A stretch of 40,340 nt of DNA from CBDCYN01 sp965224205 (lineage in GTDB: Bacteria; Planctomycetota; Phycisphaerae; Phycisphaerales; Phycisphaeraceae), in assembly GCA_965224205.1 (NCBI GenBank), contig CBDCYN010000033.1, forward strand, positions 1 through 40,340. Reading direction: 5' to 3'. Position 1 is the stretch's first letter, and each line of letters begins with the position of its first letter. The notes below the pieces were generated by a model. That model was given only the letters and a program-made list of their open reading frames with translations, was not told where the DNA came from and ran no database searches. A program made the translations under genes and the position numbers. Shown here piece by piece: positions 1-8,155 of this stretch.

Positions 1-105
1 CACGAGGAAACCGACAACGACAAATCCGCTCGCCTTTACCTCAACAAGGGACATACACCGGCCACCGCAAAGATGGCGGCCAAGTACGACCAGAAATTCA
101 ACTGA
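1..105 (+). CDS. C-terminal end of an unidentified phage protein (partial)
   Basis: An open frame enters from the left edge and ends with TGA at 103-105, giving 34 hydrophilic residues ending KYDQKFN. It lies immediately upstream of the major capsid gene. In phages that position usually holds a scaffold, decoration or protease gene, but the visible part is too short to decide. The 78-base gap after it carries the capsid gene's ribosome binding site. Confidence 0.5.
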   Translation, partial: HEETDNDKSARLYLNKGHTPATAKMAAKYDQKFN

Positions 106-183
106 TCAAACGTTTTCGTGATGCCAGGGTGCGGCCTGCGTCACATCGAACCATCCACTTTCGATGTGTAGGAGCAAACCACC

Positions 184-1110
184 ATGGCAGACAGCATGCT
201 AACCCTGGCCGACGTCGCGGCCATCAACTCGTCCGAAGAGATCGTGGGCGTGATCGAGGAGAACGCCAAGGTCTTCCCCGAGATCAGCGTCATCTCCGCG
301 TCGCCCGTTTCCAAGACCAGCTACAACACGCTCGTCCAAACCGCGTTGCCCGCCGTCGGGTTCCGTGACATTAATACCGGACTCGACTACGGCACGCCCA
401 CGCTGGTTAGCCGCCTGGTCGAGTGCAAGTTCCTCGACGCCTCGTGGGTCATGGACCAGGCGGCCGCCGACGGCGTGGACTGGGGCCGGTCGGCCGCGTT
501 TGCGATGGCGCTCAACGCCCACATGAAGGCGGCGCTCAAGGCCGTGGCCGATCAGACCTGGTACGGCGTCTCGGCCGACGCCAATGGTTTCGTCGGCGCT
601 GCGTCCCTGTTCCCCGACCTCAACGCCGACATGCTCGTCAACGCCGGCGGCACGACCGCTTCGACCGGGTCGAGCGTGTTCGCGATCCGCACCGGCATCG
701 ACGCCGTCCAGTATGCCCTGGGCAACGACGGCCAGATCGCCGAGGGCGAGATCCAGCAGACGCTCAAGGAAGACCCCACCGGCAAATCGTTTGTCAGCTA
801 CTTCCAGCCGGTCAAGGGCTGGATCGGCTTGCAGATCTCCAACCACACCGCCGTGGGCCGGATCGCCAACCTCACCGAGGACCCGGGCGCGACCCTCACC
901 GATGACATGATCTACGAGCTGCTCAGCCAGTTTAAGGTCGGCGAGGGCCCCAGCGCCTTGTTCATGAGCCGCCGCTCGCTCGAGCAGCTTCGTAAGTCAC
1001 GCACGGCCACCAACGCGACCGGCGCGCCGGCCCCGGTGCCCACCGAGGTTGAAAGCGTGCCGATTTTCCCCACCGAGTCGATCGTCAATACCGAAGACCT
1101 GCTGACCTAA
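184..1110 (+). CDS. Phage major capsid protein
   Basis: 308 residues. It probably forms the icosahedral shell of the phage head. The sequence has the look of HK97-fold capsid proteins of the GP7-like group: an early region with FRDINTG and a stretch LVECKFLDASWVMDQAA near residues 85-100, a helical segment, a central NDGQIAEGEI region, and a C-terminal part rich in beta strands (GEGPSALFMSRRSLEQL). Length is typical for capsid proteins. The ATG at 184 is preceded by AGGAG at 171-175. It is followed after 2 bases by the connector gene. Assignment rests on motif resemblance plus its position before connector and tail genes. Confidence 0.75.
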   Translation: MADSMLTLADVAAINSSEEIVGVIEENAKVFPEISVISASPVSKTSYNTLVQTALPAVGFRDINTGLDYGTPTLVSRLVECKFLDASWVMDQAAADGVDWGRSAAFAMALNAHMKAALKAVADQTWYGVSADANGFVGAASLFPDLNADMLVNAGGTTASTGSSVFAIRTGIDAVQYALGNDGQIAEGEIQQTLKEDPTGKSFVSYFQPVKGWIGLQISNHTAVGRIANLTEDPGATLTDDMIYELLSQFKVGEGPSALFMSRRSLEQLRKSRTATNATGAPAPVPTEVESVPIFPTESIVNTEDLLT

Positions 1111-1112
1111 CC

Positions 1113-1580
1113 ATGAACCCGGCACTGATCCCCATCCTGTCGCCACGGCGACGCCGCGGGCCCGCGTTTGAGGCCGCGGCCGCTGTGGCCACGGGCGCGG
1201 TCAACGCGTTCGACGCCGCGTTCCGGGCCATGCACACCGCGATCCGGGCGGTGGCGGCTGTGACCGTCACCTACTGGCGGGCCGGTCAGTCCGTATCGCT
1301 CGACGCGGTCGTGGGTGCCACCGTGTTCGAGATCGACGAGGGCAACGGGGTCCTCGTGTCCAGCTCGGCACGGGACTACCTCGTCTGTGCCTCCGACCTC
1401 GTGTTGGGCGGGGCGACCGCCGAGCCCAAGCGCGGCGACCGGATCGTTGAGACCCGTCACGGGGTGTCGTCCACCTACGAGGTCATGGGGCCCGGCGGAC
1501 AGAAGGCCGCCCGCCCTTCCGACCCCTATGGCTACGCGTGGCGGATCCACACCAAGCTGGTCAAGAGGGAGGCCGCATGA
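1113..1580 (+). CDS. Phage head-tail connector (head completion) protein, probable
   Basis: 155 residues. The first 45 are an alanine/arginine-rich helical stretch. The remainder is a small beta-barrel-like domain (TVTYWRAGQSVSLDAVVG, then ARDYLV, GDRI, TYEVM) of the size and pattern seen in head-tail joining proteins of the lambda gpFII / SPP1 gp16 type, which close the portal and dock the tail. Position between capsid and tail completion genes supports this. Its stop overlaps the next start (ATGA), indicating translational coupling. The fold assignment is an inference. Confidence 0.55.
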   Translation: MNPALIPILSPRRRRGPAFEAAAAVATGAVNAFDAAFRAMHTAIRAVAAVTVTYWRAGQSVSLDAVVGATVFEIDEGNGVLVSSSARDYLVCASDLVLGGATAEPKRGDRIVETRHGVSSTYEVMGPGGQKAARPSDPYGYAWRIHTKLVKREAA

Positions 1581-2020
1581 GCGCCGCGATCACCCAAGTC
1601 GCCCAGGCGATCGTTGATGAGCTGAATACCGGCGGGTTTGCCGTGCCGTTCACCGCCCAGCTGGTGCACCTGCCCTTAGCCGACGTAAAGGACCTCGAGG
1701 GCCTGACGGTACGCGTTGTGCCCTCGAACATCACCGTGACCCTGTTCGATCGGGCGTTGAACCAAGAAGACTACACGATCGACATCGGCGTCCAGCAGAA
1801 GCTCAACCAAGACCTGGCCGACCAGGACACCGAGATCGCGACGCTTAGCGGGTTGGTCCAGGAGATCGCCGGCCGGTTTAGCCGCACGACGCTCGACCCC
1901 ACCGGTGTGTGCGCCACGTGGGTGTCGACCTCCTACGAGCCGTGGCTGGCCGTCGAGCACCTCGACGAGTTCCGATCGTTTACCAGCATTATCCGCCTTA
2001 CATACCGGGCGGTGAGATAA
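1577..2020 (+). CDS. Phage tail completion / tail terminator-like protein
   Basis: 147 residues starting MSAAITQVAQAIVDELN. I chose ATG 1577, which overlaps the upstream stop by four bases, because an earlier in-frame ATG at 1538 lies inside the previous gene. The pattern is an N-terminal helix, then alternating strands, a request-like middle (LSGLVQEIAGRF) and a C-terminal strand ending IRLTYRAVR. This resembles small proteins that cap the tail tube or join it to the head. Gene order supports a tail terminator, but no signature motif proves it. Confidence 0.5.
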   Translation: MSAAITQVAQAIVDELNTGGFAVPFTAQLVHLPLADVKDLEGLTVRVVPSNITVTLFDRALNQEDYTIDIGVQQKLNQDLADQDTEIATLSGLVQEIAGRFSRTTLDPTGVCATWVSTSYEPWLAVEHLDEFRSFTSIIRLTYRAVR

Positions 2021-2023
2021 ACC

Positions 2024-2422
2024 ATGGCTAGCGGGATCCAAGTCACGTCGTTTTTTGATGCCAAGAAGCTGATGCGGCAGCTCAAAGCCGACGAGACCCG
2101 GTTCCTGTTTCGGGCCGGTCGGTTTGCACAGCAAACCGCCTCGCGGAGTATCCGCAAGGTCAAGCGGCCCTCGCTGGCGGGTCAACCGCCCCATTCAGGC
2201 ACGGGTCAGCTGCGCAAGTCGATCCGCTTCGCCGTCGACCGCGCCGACTCGAGCGTGGTCATCGGACCCACCCGCGAATCGATCGGGCTGATCGGTTCCG
2301 TCCACGAGTTCGGGGGCCGGTTCCGGGGCCGCCGCTACCCCAAACGCCCGTTCATGCAACCCGCTCTAGAAAAAACCCAGCCCCAGCTGCCCAGGCTCTG
2401 GGCCCAATCCATCCGTTCATGA
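2024..2422 (+). CDS. HK97 gp10-like phage tail/virion morphogenesis protein
   Basis: 132 basic residues. The C-terminal pattern VHEFGGRF followed by a YPKRPFMQPALEKTQPQL segment is characteristic of the HK97 gp10 / virion morphogenesis family, whose members complete the head-tail interface. The N-terminal half is helical (DAKKLMRQLKADETRFLFRAGR). It begins four bases after the previous stop and ends 13 bases before the tail tube gene, fitting a single late operon. Confidence 0.65.
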   Translation: MASGIQVTSFFDAKKLMRQLKADETRFLFRAGRFAQQTASRSIRKVKRPSLAGQPPHSGTGQLRKSIRFAVDRADSSVVIGPTRESIGLIGSVHEFGGRFRGRRYPKRPFMQPALEKTQPQLPRLWAQSIRS

Positions 2423-2435
2423 AGGAGCCAAGACG

Positions 2436-2876
2436 ATGGCCATTGAATTAGGCATGCAGAAGAAGCTCTACCGCAACAGCGGCACCTTCGCGACCCCGGT
2501 TTGGGAAGAGGTCACCAACGTGACCGACCTAACCTTCAACCTCTCGCTCGACGAGGCCGACATCACCACCCGCGCCAACAACGGTTGGAAGGCCTCCATC
2601 GGCACGCTCAACGACGGCTCCATCGACTTCGACATGATCGCCGACCGTGCCGACCCCGAGTTCCAGGCCGTCGAGGACGCGTTCATCAACCGCACGGCCG
2701 TCGAGTACGCCGTGATGGAGGGCGATATCACCGTCTCGGGCACCCAGGGCTGGCGCCTGACCGTGGCGGTGATCAATTTCACCCGCAACGAGCCACTGGC
2801 CGAGGCGGTCACCGTCAACGTCACGCTCAAGCCCACGCTGTCGGCCAATGCACCCCAGCAGTACACCGTGCCCTAA
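2436..2876 (+). CDS. Phage major tail tube protein
   Basis: 146 residues, beta-rich, with AIELGMQKKLYRNSG at the start, a VTNVTDLTFNLSLDEADITTR segment and a conserved-looking NNGWKASIGTLNDGSIDF block, then WRLTVAVINFTRNEPLAEAVTVNVTLKP near the C-terminus. This arrangement is typical of tail tube proteins, which stack as rings to make the DNA channel of long-tailed phages. It has a good ribosome binding site (AAGGAG at 2420-2425). It sits directly before the chaperone and tape measure genes, the expected place. Confidence 0.7.
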   Translation: MAIELGMQKKLYRNSGTFATPVWEEVTNVTDLTFNLSLDEADITTRANNGWKASIGTLNDGSIDFDMIADRADPEFQAVEDAFINRTAVEYAVMEGDITVSGTQGWRLTVAVINFTRNEPLAEAVTVNVTLKPTLSANAPQQYTVP

Positions 2877-2892
2877 ACCCTAAGGAACCTTT

Positions 2893-3390
2893 ATGCACAG
2901 CTTTCAAGACGACCAGGGATTCAGCTGGCAGATCGCGATCAACATCCACGCGATCAAGCGGGTCAAGGACGTTCTATCGATCGATCTGCTATGGATCGAT
3001 GAGCCGCACGACGGGAAGGAGGGCTCCGAACCGTTGCTCACACGGCTATCCATTGACCTGATCCTGCTCGTGGACGTGATCTTCGTGCTGGTCAAGCCCC
3101 AAGCCGACCGGCACAACATCACCGACGAGCAGTTCGGGGCACGCCTGGGCGGCAAGGCGTTCCACGCGGCGTTTGAGGCGTTCTGGCAGGAGCTGATCGA
3201 TTTTTTCCGCCAGGCGGCCATGACCGACAGGGCCGCCAAAGCTCAAAAGAACCTGGCGTTCCTCCGGGCCGCCACGAGCCAGGTCACTCAAGCGGTCGAG
3301 GCCATGGACGTCGACGAGACCGCCGCGTCGATCCTTGGCGATTTATCTACGAAGCTGCGGGAGTCCTTAGTGTCGATCCCGGGCCCCTGA
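2893..3390 (+). CDS. Tail assembly chaperone (gpG-like)
   Basis: 165 residues, mostly helical, ending SLVSIPGP and then TGA at 3388-3390. Genes between tail tube and tape measure in siphophages normally encode chaperones that coat the tape measure protein during tail assembly, often as a short form and a longer frameshifted form. Here the last two sense codons and the base before them form G GGC CCC (3381-3387) immediately upstream of the stop, a match to the X XXY YYZ rule for -1 slippage. A -1 shift leads directly into the next frame. Function is inferred from position and the slip site. Confidence 0.6.
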   Translation: MHSFQDDQGFSWQIAINIHAIKRVKDVLSIDLLWIDEPHDGKEGSEPLLTRLSIDLILLVDVIFVLVKPQADRHNITDEQFGARLGGKAFHAAFEAFWQELIDFFRQAAMTDRAAKAQKNLAFLRAATSQVTQAVEAMDVDETAASILGDLSTKLRESLVSIPGP

Positions 3391-3410
3391 CCCTGCGGCA
3401 GCTTCTGTGG

Positions 3411-3659
3411 ATGCACGAGGGGTCACTCAAGGCCCAGTGGATGCAGACGTCGAGCATCATGGCCCTGCTGGCCAACATCCACCGTGACCCTAAGAAGCGT
3501 CGCAAGGCCTACCGCCCCGACGACTTCAACCCCATGACCGGGCCGGGCAAAACCAAGGGCGGTTACGAGGTTTCCGCCGATCAGTTCTTTGGAGCGTTGA
3601 CAGGTAAACCATGGTCACCACCCGAGGCATCAAGGCCGGCGCCGCTTTCGTCGAGCTAA
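3411..3659 (+). CDS. Downstream part of tail assembly chaperone (gpGT-like), probably made by -1 frameshift
   Basis: 82 residues from ATG 3411, but the same frame is open well upstream and reads LTLRQLLWMHEGSLKAQW without any good start codon or ribosome binding site before 3411. That stretch looks like genuine protein, so I infer that this frame is normally entered by -1 slippage at 3381-3387 from the preceding gene, giving a fusion of roughly 255 residues. Independent initiation at 3411 is the alternative. The 3' end overlaps the tape measure start by 49 bases, as in other siphophage chaperone-tape measure junctions. Confidence 0.55.
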   Translation: MHEGSLKAQWMQTSSIMALLANIHRDPKKRRKAYRPDDFNPMTGPGKTKGGYEVSADQFFGALTGKPWSPPEASRPAPLSSS

Positions 3660-5611
3660 GCGCGGTCGATTCTAAGCTCGTCAAGGGCCTGAGGCGCGCC
3701 GAGCGGCAGGTCAAGGCGTTTGGCAAGCGGATCGCCTCGGTCGGCGCCCAGGTAACCGCGGTCTCGACGGCGTTGGCGGCGCCTTTCATCGCGGCCACCA
3801 AGATCTTTGCCGACACGGGAGACCAGCTCAACAAGATGTCGGCCCGAACGGGCGTGGCGGTCGAGTCGCTTTCGCGGCTGGGATTCGCCGCCGAGCAATC
3901 GGGAGCGGGCATCGAGGCATTAGAGTCGGGTTTACGCAGGATGCAGTCGTCGATCAACGACGCGGGCCGGGGTCTGTCGACCGCCACCGACGCCCTGGAC
4001 GACCTGGGCTTGTCCTTTGAATCGCTCAGTGGCCAATCGCCCGAAGACCAGTTCCGGTTGATCGCCCAGCGGATCAGCGACATCGAGGACCCTACCAAGC
4101 GGGCGGCCGTGGCCATGCAGCTGTTCGGCCGGTCGGGTCAGCGGCTGATCCCGCTATTGGGCAATATCGAGGCGCTGACCGAACAAGCCGACAAGCTGGG
4201 GATTACGCTCTCGACCGCCGAGGCCGACGCGGCCGCCGAGTTCACCGACCAGATGAATATCCTCAACCGGGTCATCCGCCGCTCGGCCCAGATCGTCGGT
4301 GGGGCACTGGTGCCCACGGTCAGATCGGTCATCGAGCGGTTCACCGCCGGCGTCGTGGTGATCAACGACTGGATCAAGGCCAACAAGGAACTGGTGGTTA
4401 CCGCGGCCAGGACCGTGCTGGTCTTCGGGGCGGTGGGTGTGGCTGTGACCGCGGCGGGCGTGGCGATCATCGCAGTGGGGGCCACGCTGGGATCCCTGGC
4501 TACGATCATCACCACCGTGGGCAGCGGCCTGGTGGTTATCACGGCGGGGTTCACCGCGATCGTCAGCCCCATTGGTCTGGCTGTAGGGGCGGTCGCGGCC
4601 GCGACGGCGGTGTTGCTCAAGTTCACCGGTGCCGGCGAGGCGGTCGTGAGCTTCTTAGGGGCCCGGTTCATGCAGCTGTCGGCGTTCGTGACCGAATCCT
4701 TCAGCGGTATCCGCGACGCATTGGCGTCGGGTGATATCACCCTGGCGGCCAACATCTTGTGGCTGAGCCTCAAAGTGGCTTTCCAGACCGGGCTCAACGA
4801 GCTGGCCACGATCTGGATCAACCTCAAGACCGGTTTCCTCCAGACCATTGATGAGACGGTGATCGGGGCCATCGCCGGATTTACGGTTTTGTGGAACAAG
4901 ATCAAGGAGGGGTGGGCCAATGTGGTGAACTTCGTCGAGAAACTGATCCAATCGTCCGTTTCGGTCATCACCGACACGTTTGCACGGATCCAAGCCGTGA
5001 TCGATGACGGACTGGCATCGGCGGCGGAGTTCTTTGGGGTCATCGATGCGGGCACCGCCGATCGGGCTCGGCAGGCCACGGCGCGGCGGCTCGAAGAGAC
5101 CCTTGGCCGCAGCCAGCAGCAGCTGATCCAAGGCGCCACTCAATCCGACGCCGATCGCGACGCGGCGATCCAAGACGCCCGGGAGGCGACAGCGGCGGCG
5201 CTGCGAGAAGCGGTCGGGCAGCTCGAAAGGATCAACGACCAAACCGAGGCCGACCGCCAGCAGGCGATCGAGGACAACAACACGAAACTCGATGCACTGC
5301 GGTCGAAACTTCAAGAGTCGATCGACCAGGCCAGCGAGCAACAACGCGAGCTGGGGGCGGGTGGCCTACTAGATTTTCAATCTACCGTCGAACAGATCCG
5401 CAACGCCTTCGAGGGCCTCGATACCAGTCTGTCGACGACGAGCAGCCGCCTGGCGTCCGTGGGGTCGTTTAGCGCCCGTGCCATCCAGGGCCTGGCGTTC
5501 GGCAGCTTCGATCAGAACATCGCCCGCACCGCCAACGCCACGGAACGCACCGCCCGGTCCATCGAACGGTTAGAACGACAGGCCGAGGACAGTGGCCTGG
5601 CCTTTACGTGA
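3611..5611 (+). CDS. Phage tail tape measure protein
   Basis: 666 residues, the longest gene of the module. The N-terminus (VELSAVDSKLVKGLRRAERQVKAFG) and the segment LSRLGFAAEQSGAGIEAL are typical of tape measure proteins, which set tail length and later pass into the host envelope. Several hydrophobic segments lie at about residues 260-340 (AVGVAVTAAGVAIIAVGATLG, then a further Gly/Ala/Ile stretch). A long charged, coiled-coil-prone region follows at about 500-590, and a helical tail. The start is ATG 3611, inside the end of the chaperone frame. Its length would predict a fairly short tail of about 100 nm by the usual proportionality. Confidence 0.85.
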   Translation: MVTTRGIKAGAAFVELSAVDSKLVKGLRRAERQVKAFGKRIASVGAQVTAVSTALAAPFIAATKIFADTGDQLNKMSARTGVAVESLSRLGFAAEQSGAGIEALESGLRRMQSSINDAGRGLSTATDALDDLGLSFESLSGQSPEDQFRLIAQRISDIEDPTKRAAVAMQLFGRSGQRLIPLLGNIEALTEQADKLGITLSTAEADAAAEFTDQMNILNRVIRRSAQIVGGALVPTVRSVIERFTAGVVVINDWIKANKELVVTAARTVLVFGAVGVAVTAAGVAIIAVGATLGSLATIITTVGSGLVVITAGFTAIVSPIGLAVGAVAAATAVLLKFTGAGEAVVSFLGARFMQLSAFVTESFSGIRDALASGDITLAANILWLSLKVAFQTGLNELATIWINLKTGFLQTIDETVIGAIAGFTVLWNKIKEGWANVVNFVEKLIQSSVSVITDTFARIQAVIDDGLASAAEFFGVIDAGTADRARQATARRLEETLGRSQQQLIQGATQSDADRDAAIQDAREATAAALREAVGQLERINDQTEADRQQAIEDNNTKLDALRSKLQESIDQASEQQRELGAGGLLDFQSTVEQIRNAFEGLDTSLSTTSSRLASVGSFSARAIQGLAFGSFDQNIARTANATERTARSIERLERQAEDSGLAFT

Positions 5612-5620
5612 GTCCATCTC

Positions 5621-6406
5621 ATGGCTACCGCCCAGCAGGTCCCGTTCAAGAATATGCTCACCGGCCGCACGGCCGAGCTGAGCTACATTATCGATAGCGC
5701 CACCGACGACCAGGACGCCTTGACGGAGATGTTGGCGACCGCCCCCACCACCTACTTTGGCCTGCTGCGTAAAGACTTCAACGCCGAGGTCGAAGAGATC
5801 GCCGACAATACCTACGCGGGACGCGTGCCCTACGGGACCTTAGCCACCGACACGCCTCAGCTGGGGGTGGGCGAGTCTTCGTTCAGCTTCGATACCGGCG
5901 GCGGCCAAGAGCACATCACCCAGAGCCTGGCCACCACGTCCCACGGCACGTCACCGCCCAGCTTTGGCGGCGCCATCGGCGTAACCTCTAGCGGTGTCGA
6001 GGGCGTGGACGTCGTCGTGCCGGTCTACAGCTTCGCCGAGACCCACGTGCTGACCGACGCGGCCGTGGACACCGCTTATAAAACGACCCTGTTTAGCCTC
6101 ACGGGCAAGGTCAACAACGCCTCGTTCAAGGGCCTGGCCGCCGGCGAGTGTCTGTTCCTGGGCGCTTCGGGGTCCAAACGGAGCGACGATAACTGGGAGG
6201 TCACGTATCGGTTCGCGGCCCGACCGAACCTGACCGGGCTGAGCGTGGGATCCATCTCAGGAATCGCCAAAGGCGGTTGGGAGTACCTGTGGACCTTCTA
6301 TGAGGAAACCGAGTCCAGCAACACGCTCGTGAGAACACCCAAAGCGGCGTACGTCGAGCAGGTCTATGAATCGGGTGACTTCTCGGCGTTGGGGATCGGG
6401 ACGTAG
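5621..6406 (+). CDS. Phage tail-associated protein of unknown function
   Basis: 261 residues, beta-rich, no signal peptide. It follows the tape measure by nine bases, where distal tail or baseplate hub proteins are found. Visible features are a Gly-rich middle (GGGQEHIT) and a C-terminal block GECLFLGASGSKRSDDNWEVTYRF then KGGWEYLWTFYEE. I recognise this as a pattern of prophage structural proteins but cannot name its role. Confidence 0.55.
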   Translation: MATAQQVPFKNMLTGRTAELSYIIDSATDDQDALTEMLATAPTTYFGLLRKDFNAEVEEIADNTYAGRVPYGTLATDTPQLGVGESSFSFDTGGGQEHITQSLATTSHGTSPPSFGGAIGVTSSGVEGVDVVVPVYSFAETHVLTDAAVDTAYKTTLFSLTGKVNNASFKGLAAGECLFLGASGSKRSDDNWEVTYRFAARPNLTGLSVGSISGIAKGGWEYLWTFYEETESSNTLVRTPKAAYVEQVYESGDFSALGIGT

Positions 6407-6408
6407 CC

Positions 6409-7206
6409 ATGGTCGACACGATCCAGAAAGTCCGACCGGGCCAGCCGCTTCGGATCCCCGCCACCGCCTACAACGCGTTCGTGGATGCGGCGGTGGCCCA
6501 CAAGGACCAGCAGGACCTCACCGGCCGTGACCCGCTGCGTGGAGCCCGACAGGCCGGGATCGTCAGCGTCAAGAACACGACCGCTGGCACCGTCCCCCGG
6601 CTGGGCGTATTGGGCATCGACGGGCCGCTGTTTACCCCCACGGCCAACCTCAACGAGTTCAAGAGCCGGGTGTTGATCTCGGGCGTGGCGCCCACCGTGG
6701 CCGACCATACCAGCAGCTTTGTGATCACCCTCGAGCCCATCGCCGCCGGCAAGATCGGCAGGGCCTACGCCGCGGGGGTCTGCCCCGTCCAGGTCAACAT
6801 CACCGACGAGGTCCACCAGTTCGCCGACGTGAATGGCAGCACCGCCAACCTCGAAAGCTACGGCCGCGGTGACGCCAAGATCCTGTGGCGAGAAGCGGCG
6901 ACCGGAACCGTCTGGACGCTCGTGAGGCTGGGCGCAGGCGGGGCGGACACCGATGAGATGAACCTCAAGGAGATCGGCTCGACCGGTGAAACCGAAACGG
7001 CCGACACCGATACCTGGGACATCACCGACGTCCAGGGCAAGGAGGGCGTGAAGATCACCCGGCTCTACCGCATGGCCTACGACGACGCCGGCGACCAGAA
7101 GCTTTACGCCTATTACCGCGACGAGGTTTGGCCCCTGCACCTGGCGCCGATCTCGATTAGCGCCGAGACCCGCGTCGAGATCGATGGCCCCGAGGACTGC
7201 CCCTAA
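6409..7206 (+). CDS. Phage protein of unknown function
   Basis: 265 residues, no signal peptide. It starts two bases after the previous stop. The N-terminal part reads VRPGQPLRIPATAYNAFVDAA. The rest is rich in Thr, Asp and Gly with strand-forming stretches, consistent with a virion surface or tail-tip protein. The C-terminal region (ITRLYRMAYDDAGDQKLYAYYRDEVWPL) is aromatic. No catalytic motif is apparent. The call as phage protein rests on operon position. Confidence 0.5.
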   Translation: MVDTIQKVRPGQPLRIPATAYNAFVDAAVAHKDQQDLTGRDPLRGARQAGIVSVKNTTAGTVPRLGVLGIDGPLFTPTANLNEFKSRVLISGVAPTVADHTSSFVITLEPIAAGKIGRAYAAGVCPVQVNITDEVHQFADVNGSTANLESYGRGDAKILWREAATGTVWTLVRLGAGGADTDEMNLKEIGSTGETETADTDTWDITDVQGKEGVKITRLYRMAYDDAGDQKLYAYYRDEVWPLHLAPISISAETRVEIDGPEDCP

Positions 7207-7208
7207 CC

Positions 7209-7757
7209 ATGGGACACCTACGCAAATCAGCCTCCGGCCACCTGCTCAAGACACCGTCGGGTCACCTGGCCAAATGCCCAGGCAACGGTAACGGAGGGGG
7301 GCCCGGCACGCCCTGCTCGACCTGCGTACCCCCCGAATCGGCCAGGGCCTCTTACCTGCTGACGTTTACGGGGATTACCGTATGTTGTAACCCTAACGAG
7401 TTTGCCCAATACAGCGGCCCGCTTGATGTGGCGATCGTTGTCACCGAAAACGCACAGTGTTTTTATACAGGAACCGGTCCCGCGGGGCAGGTCATCCTAT
7501 ACAATGAAGCCAACTGCCAAACCCAGAATGATGTGCTTGATGCGGTGTTAGACGCCGCGTTGACGCTCGGAACGAGCGCTGGGATTAGCCTCAGGGCCGA
7601 CACCTCCTTCCCGCTGGGCTTTAGCCTCTTTGACACCGGGACGGTCAGCTACACGGCGTGCGATTCGGCGGCGGTCTTTAACAACTCCCAACTCGACAAC
7701 TGTACCGTGGGCAGCCGCCTGGGCAATGCCGGTTCCGTGACCGTGACGCCCCTCTGA
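7209..7757 (+). CDS. Phage-associated cysteine-containing protein of unknown function
   Basis: 182 residues starting two bases after the preceding gene. The first 23 residues contain a degenerate repeat, GHLRKSASGHLLKTPSGHLAK, i.e. GHL recurring every seven to eight residues. A Gly-rich linker and a CxxC-type patch (PCSTC) follow, then a beta-rich domain with scattered Cys (VCC, QCF, NCQ, ACD, NCT). Repeated short basic N-terminal motifs and multiple cysteines suggest an adhesive or metal-binding virion component, which is speculative. Confidence 0.45.
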   Translation: MGHLRKSASGHLLKTPSGHLAKCPGNGNGGGPGTPCSTCVPPESARASYLLTFTGITVCCNPNEFAQYSGPLDVAIVVTENAQCFYTGTGPAGQVILYNEANCQTQNDVLDAVLDAALTLGTSAGISLRADTSFPLGFSLFDTGTVSYTACDSAAVFNNSQLDNCTVGSRLGNAGSVTVTPL

Positions 7758-7770
7758 TGAGATCATCCCC

Positions 7771-8013
7771 ATGTGGAACCAGATCACCGACACCAAGCTG
7801 CGATGCGGTAGCGCCGTCCAGACCACCGGGTACACAATCGAGGTCGACCTGGCCCTCGGCCACCGCGACCTCTACGACCACGCCGGCAAGAAGATCGGTT
7901 ACGTGAACATCTACCCCAACCACCGCCCCCCCATGCCCATCCCCGACGACTACGACCCTGCCACCCAACGACGTGGCTGCTGCGACCCGCCGGACCCGGG
8001 GGTGAGAAGGTGA
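7771..8013 (+). CDS. Small hypothetical phage-module protein
   Basis: 80 residues from ATG 7771, 13 bases after the previous stop. It reads as a small beta domain (GYTIEVDLALGHRDLYDHAGKKIGYVNIYP) with a C-terminal GCCDPPDPG. It is the last gene of the module before the IS630 element. Downstream bases 8014-8155 contain no convincing gene. Confidence 0.45.
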   Translation: MWNQITDTKLRCGSAVQTTGYTIEVDLALGHRDLYDHAGKKIGYVNIYPNHRPPMPIPDDYDPATQRRGCCDPPDPGVRR

Positions 8014-8155
8014 GGCTAACGGGGTGGGTTGCAGGTCTTTCGGTGGGGATTAAATAAAGTGCGATCATCCCTTGGCTGAAAACCCGCAGGTGAGGACACT
8101 GTCTGTAAGGTAACACGCAGTGGGTCGGTATCTGCCTTAGTAGGCATCAATTATA

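Larger units (their letters stand above)
1..8013 (+). mobile_element. Prophage remnant, head-tail and tail module
   Basis: Twelve consecutive + strand genes follow the standard siphovirus order: capsid, connector, tail completion, tail tube, chaperone pair, tape measure, tail-tip proteins. Neighbouring genes overlap by a few bases or are separated by short gaps, as in a late phage operon. The module runs off the left edge of the window. On the right it ends shortly before an IS630 element, and no lysis, host-specificity or replication genes follow. A broken integrase and a tRNA at 20194-20786 may mark the far end of the same element, but non-phage genes lie between, so the original prophage has been deleted or rearranged. 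Confidence 0.8.

Noticed and set aside
199..846. Long minus-strand frame opposite the capsid gene
   Set aside because: It is the GC-rich antisense shadow of a convincing capsid gene and has no start signal or family features.
4138..5139. Minus-strand 333-codon frame within the tape measure gene
   Set aside because: Its composition (Ala, Thr, Ser rich without structure) is typical of an antisense shadow, and it has no ribosome binding site.
6364..7140. Minus-strand frame of 258 codons opposite the tail gene at 6409
   Set aside because: It mirrors the codon pattern of the + strand gene, and the surrounding operon is entirely + strand.
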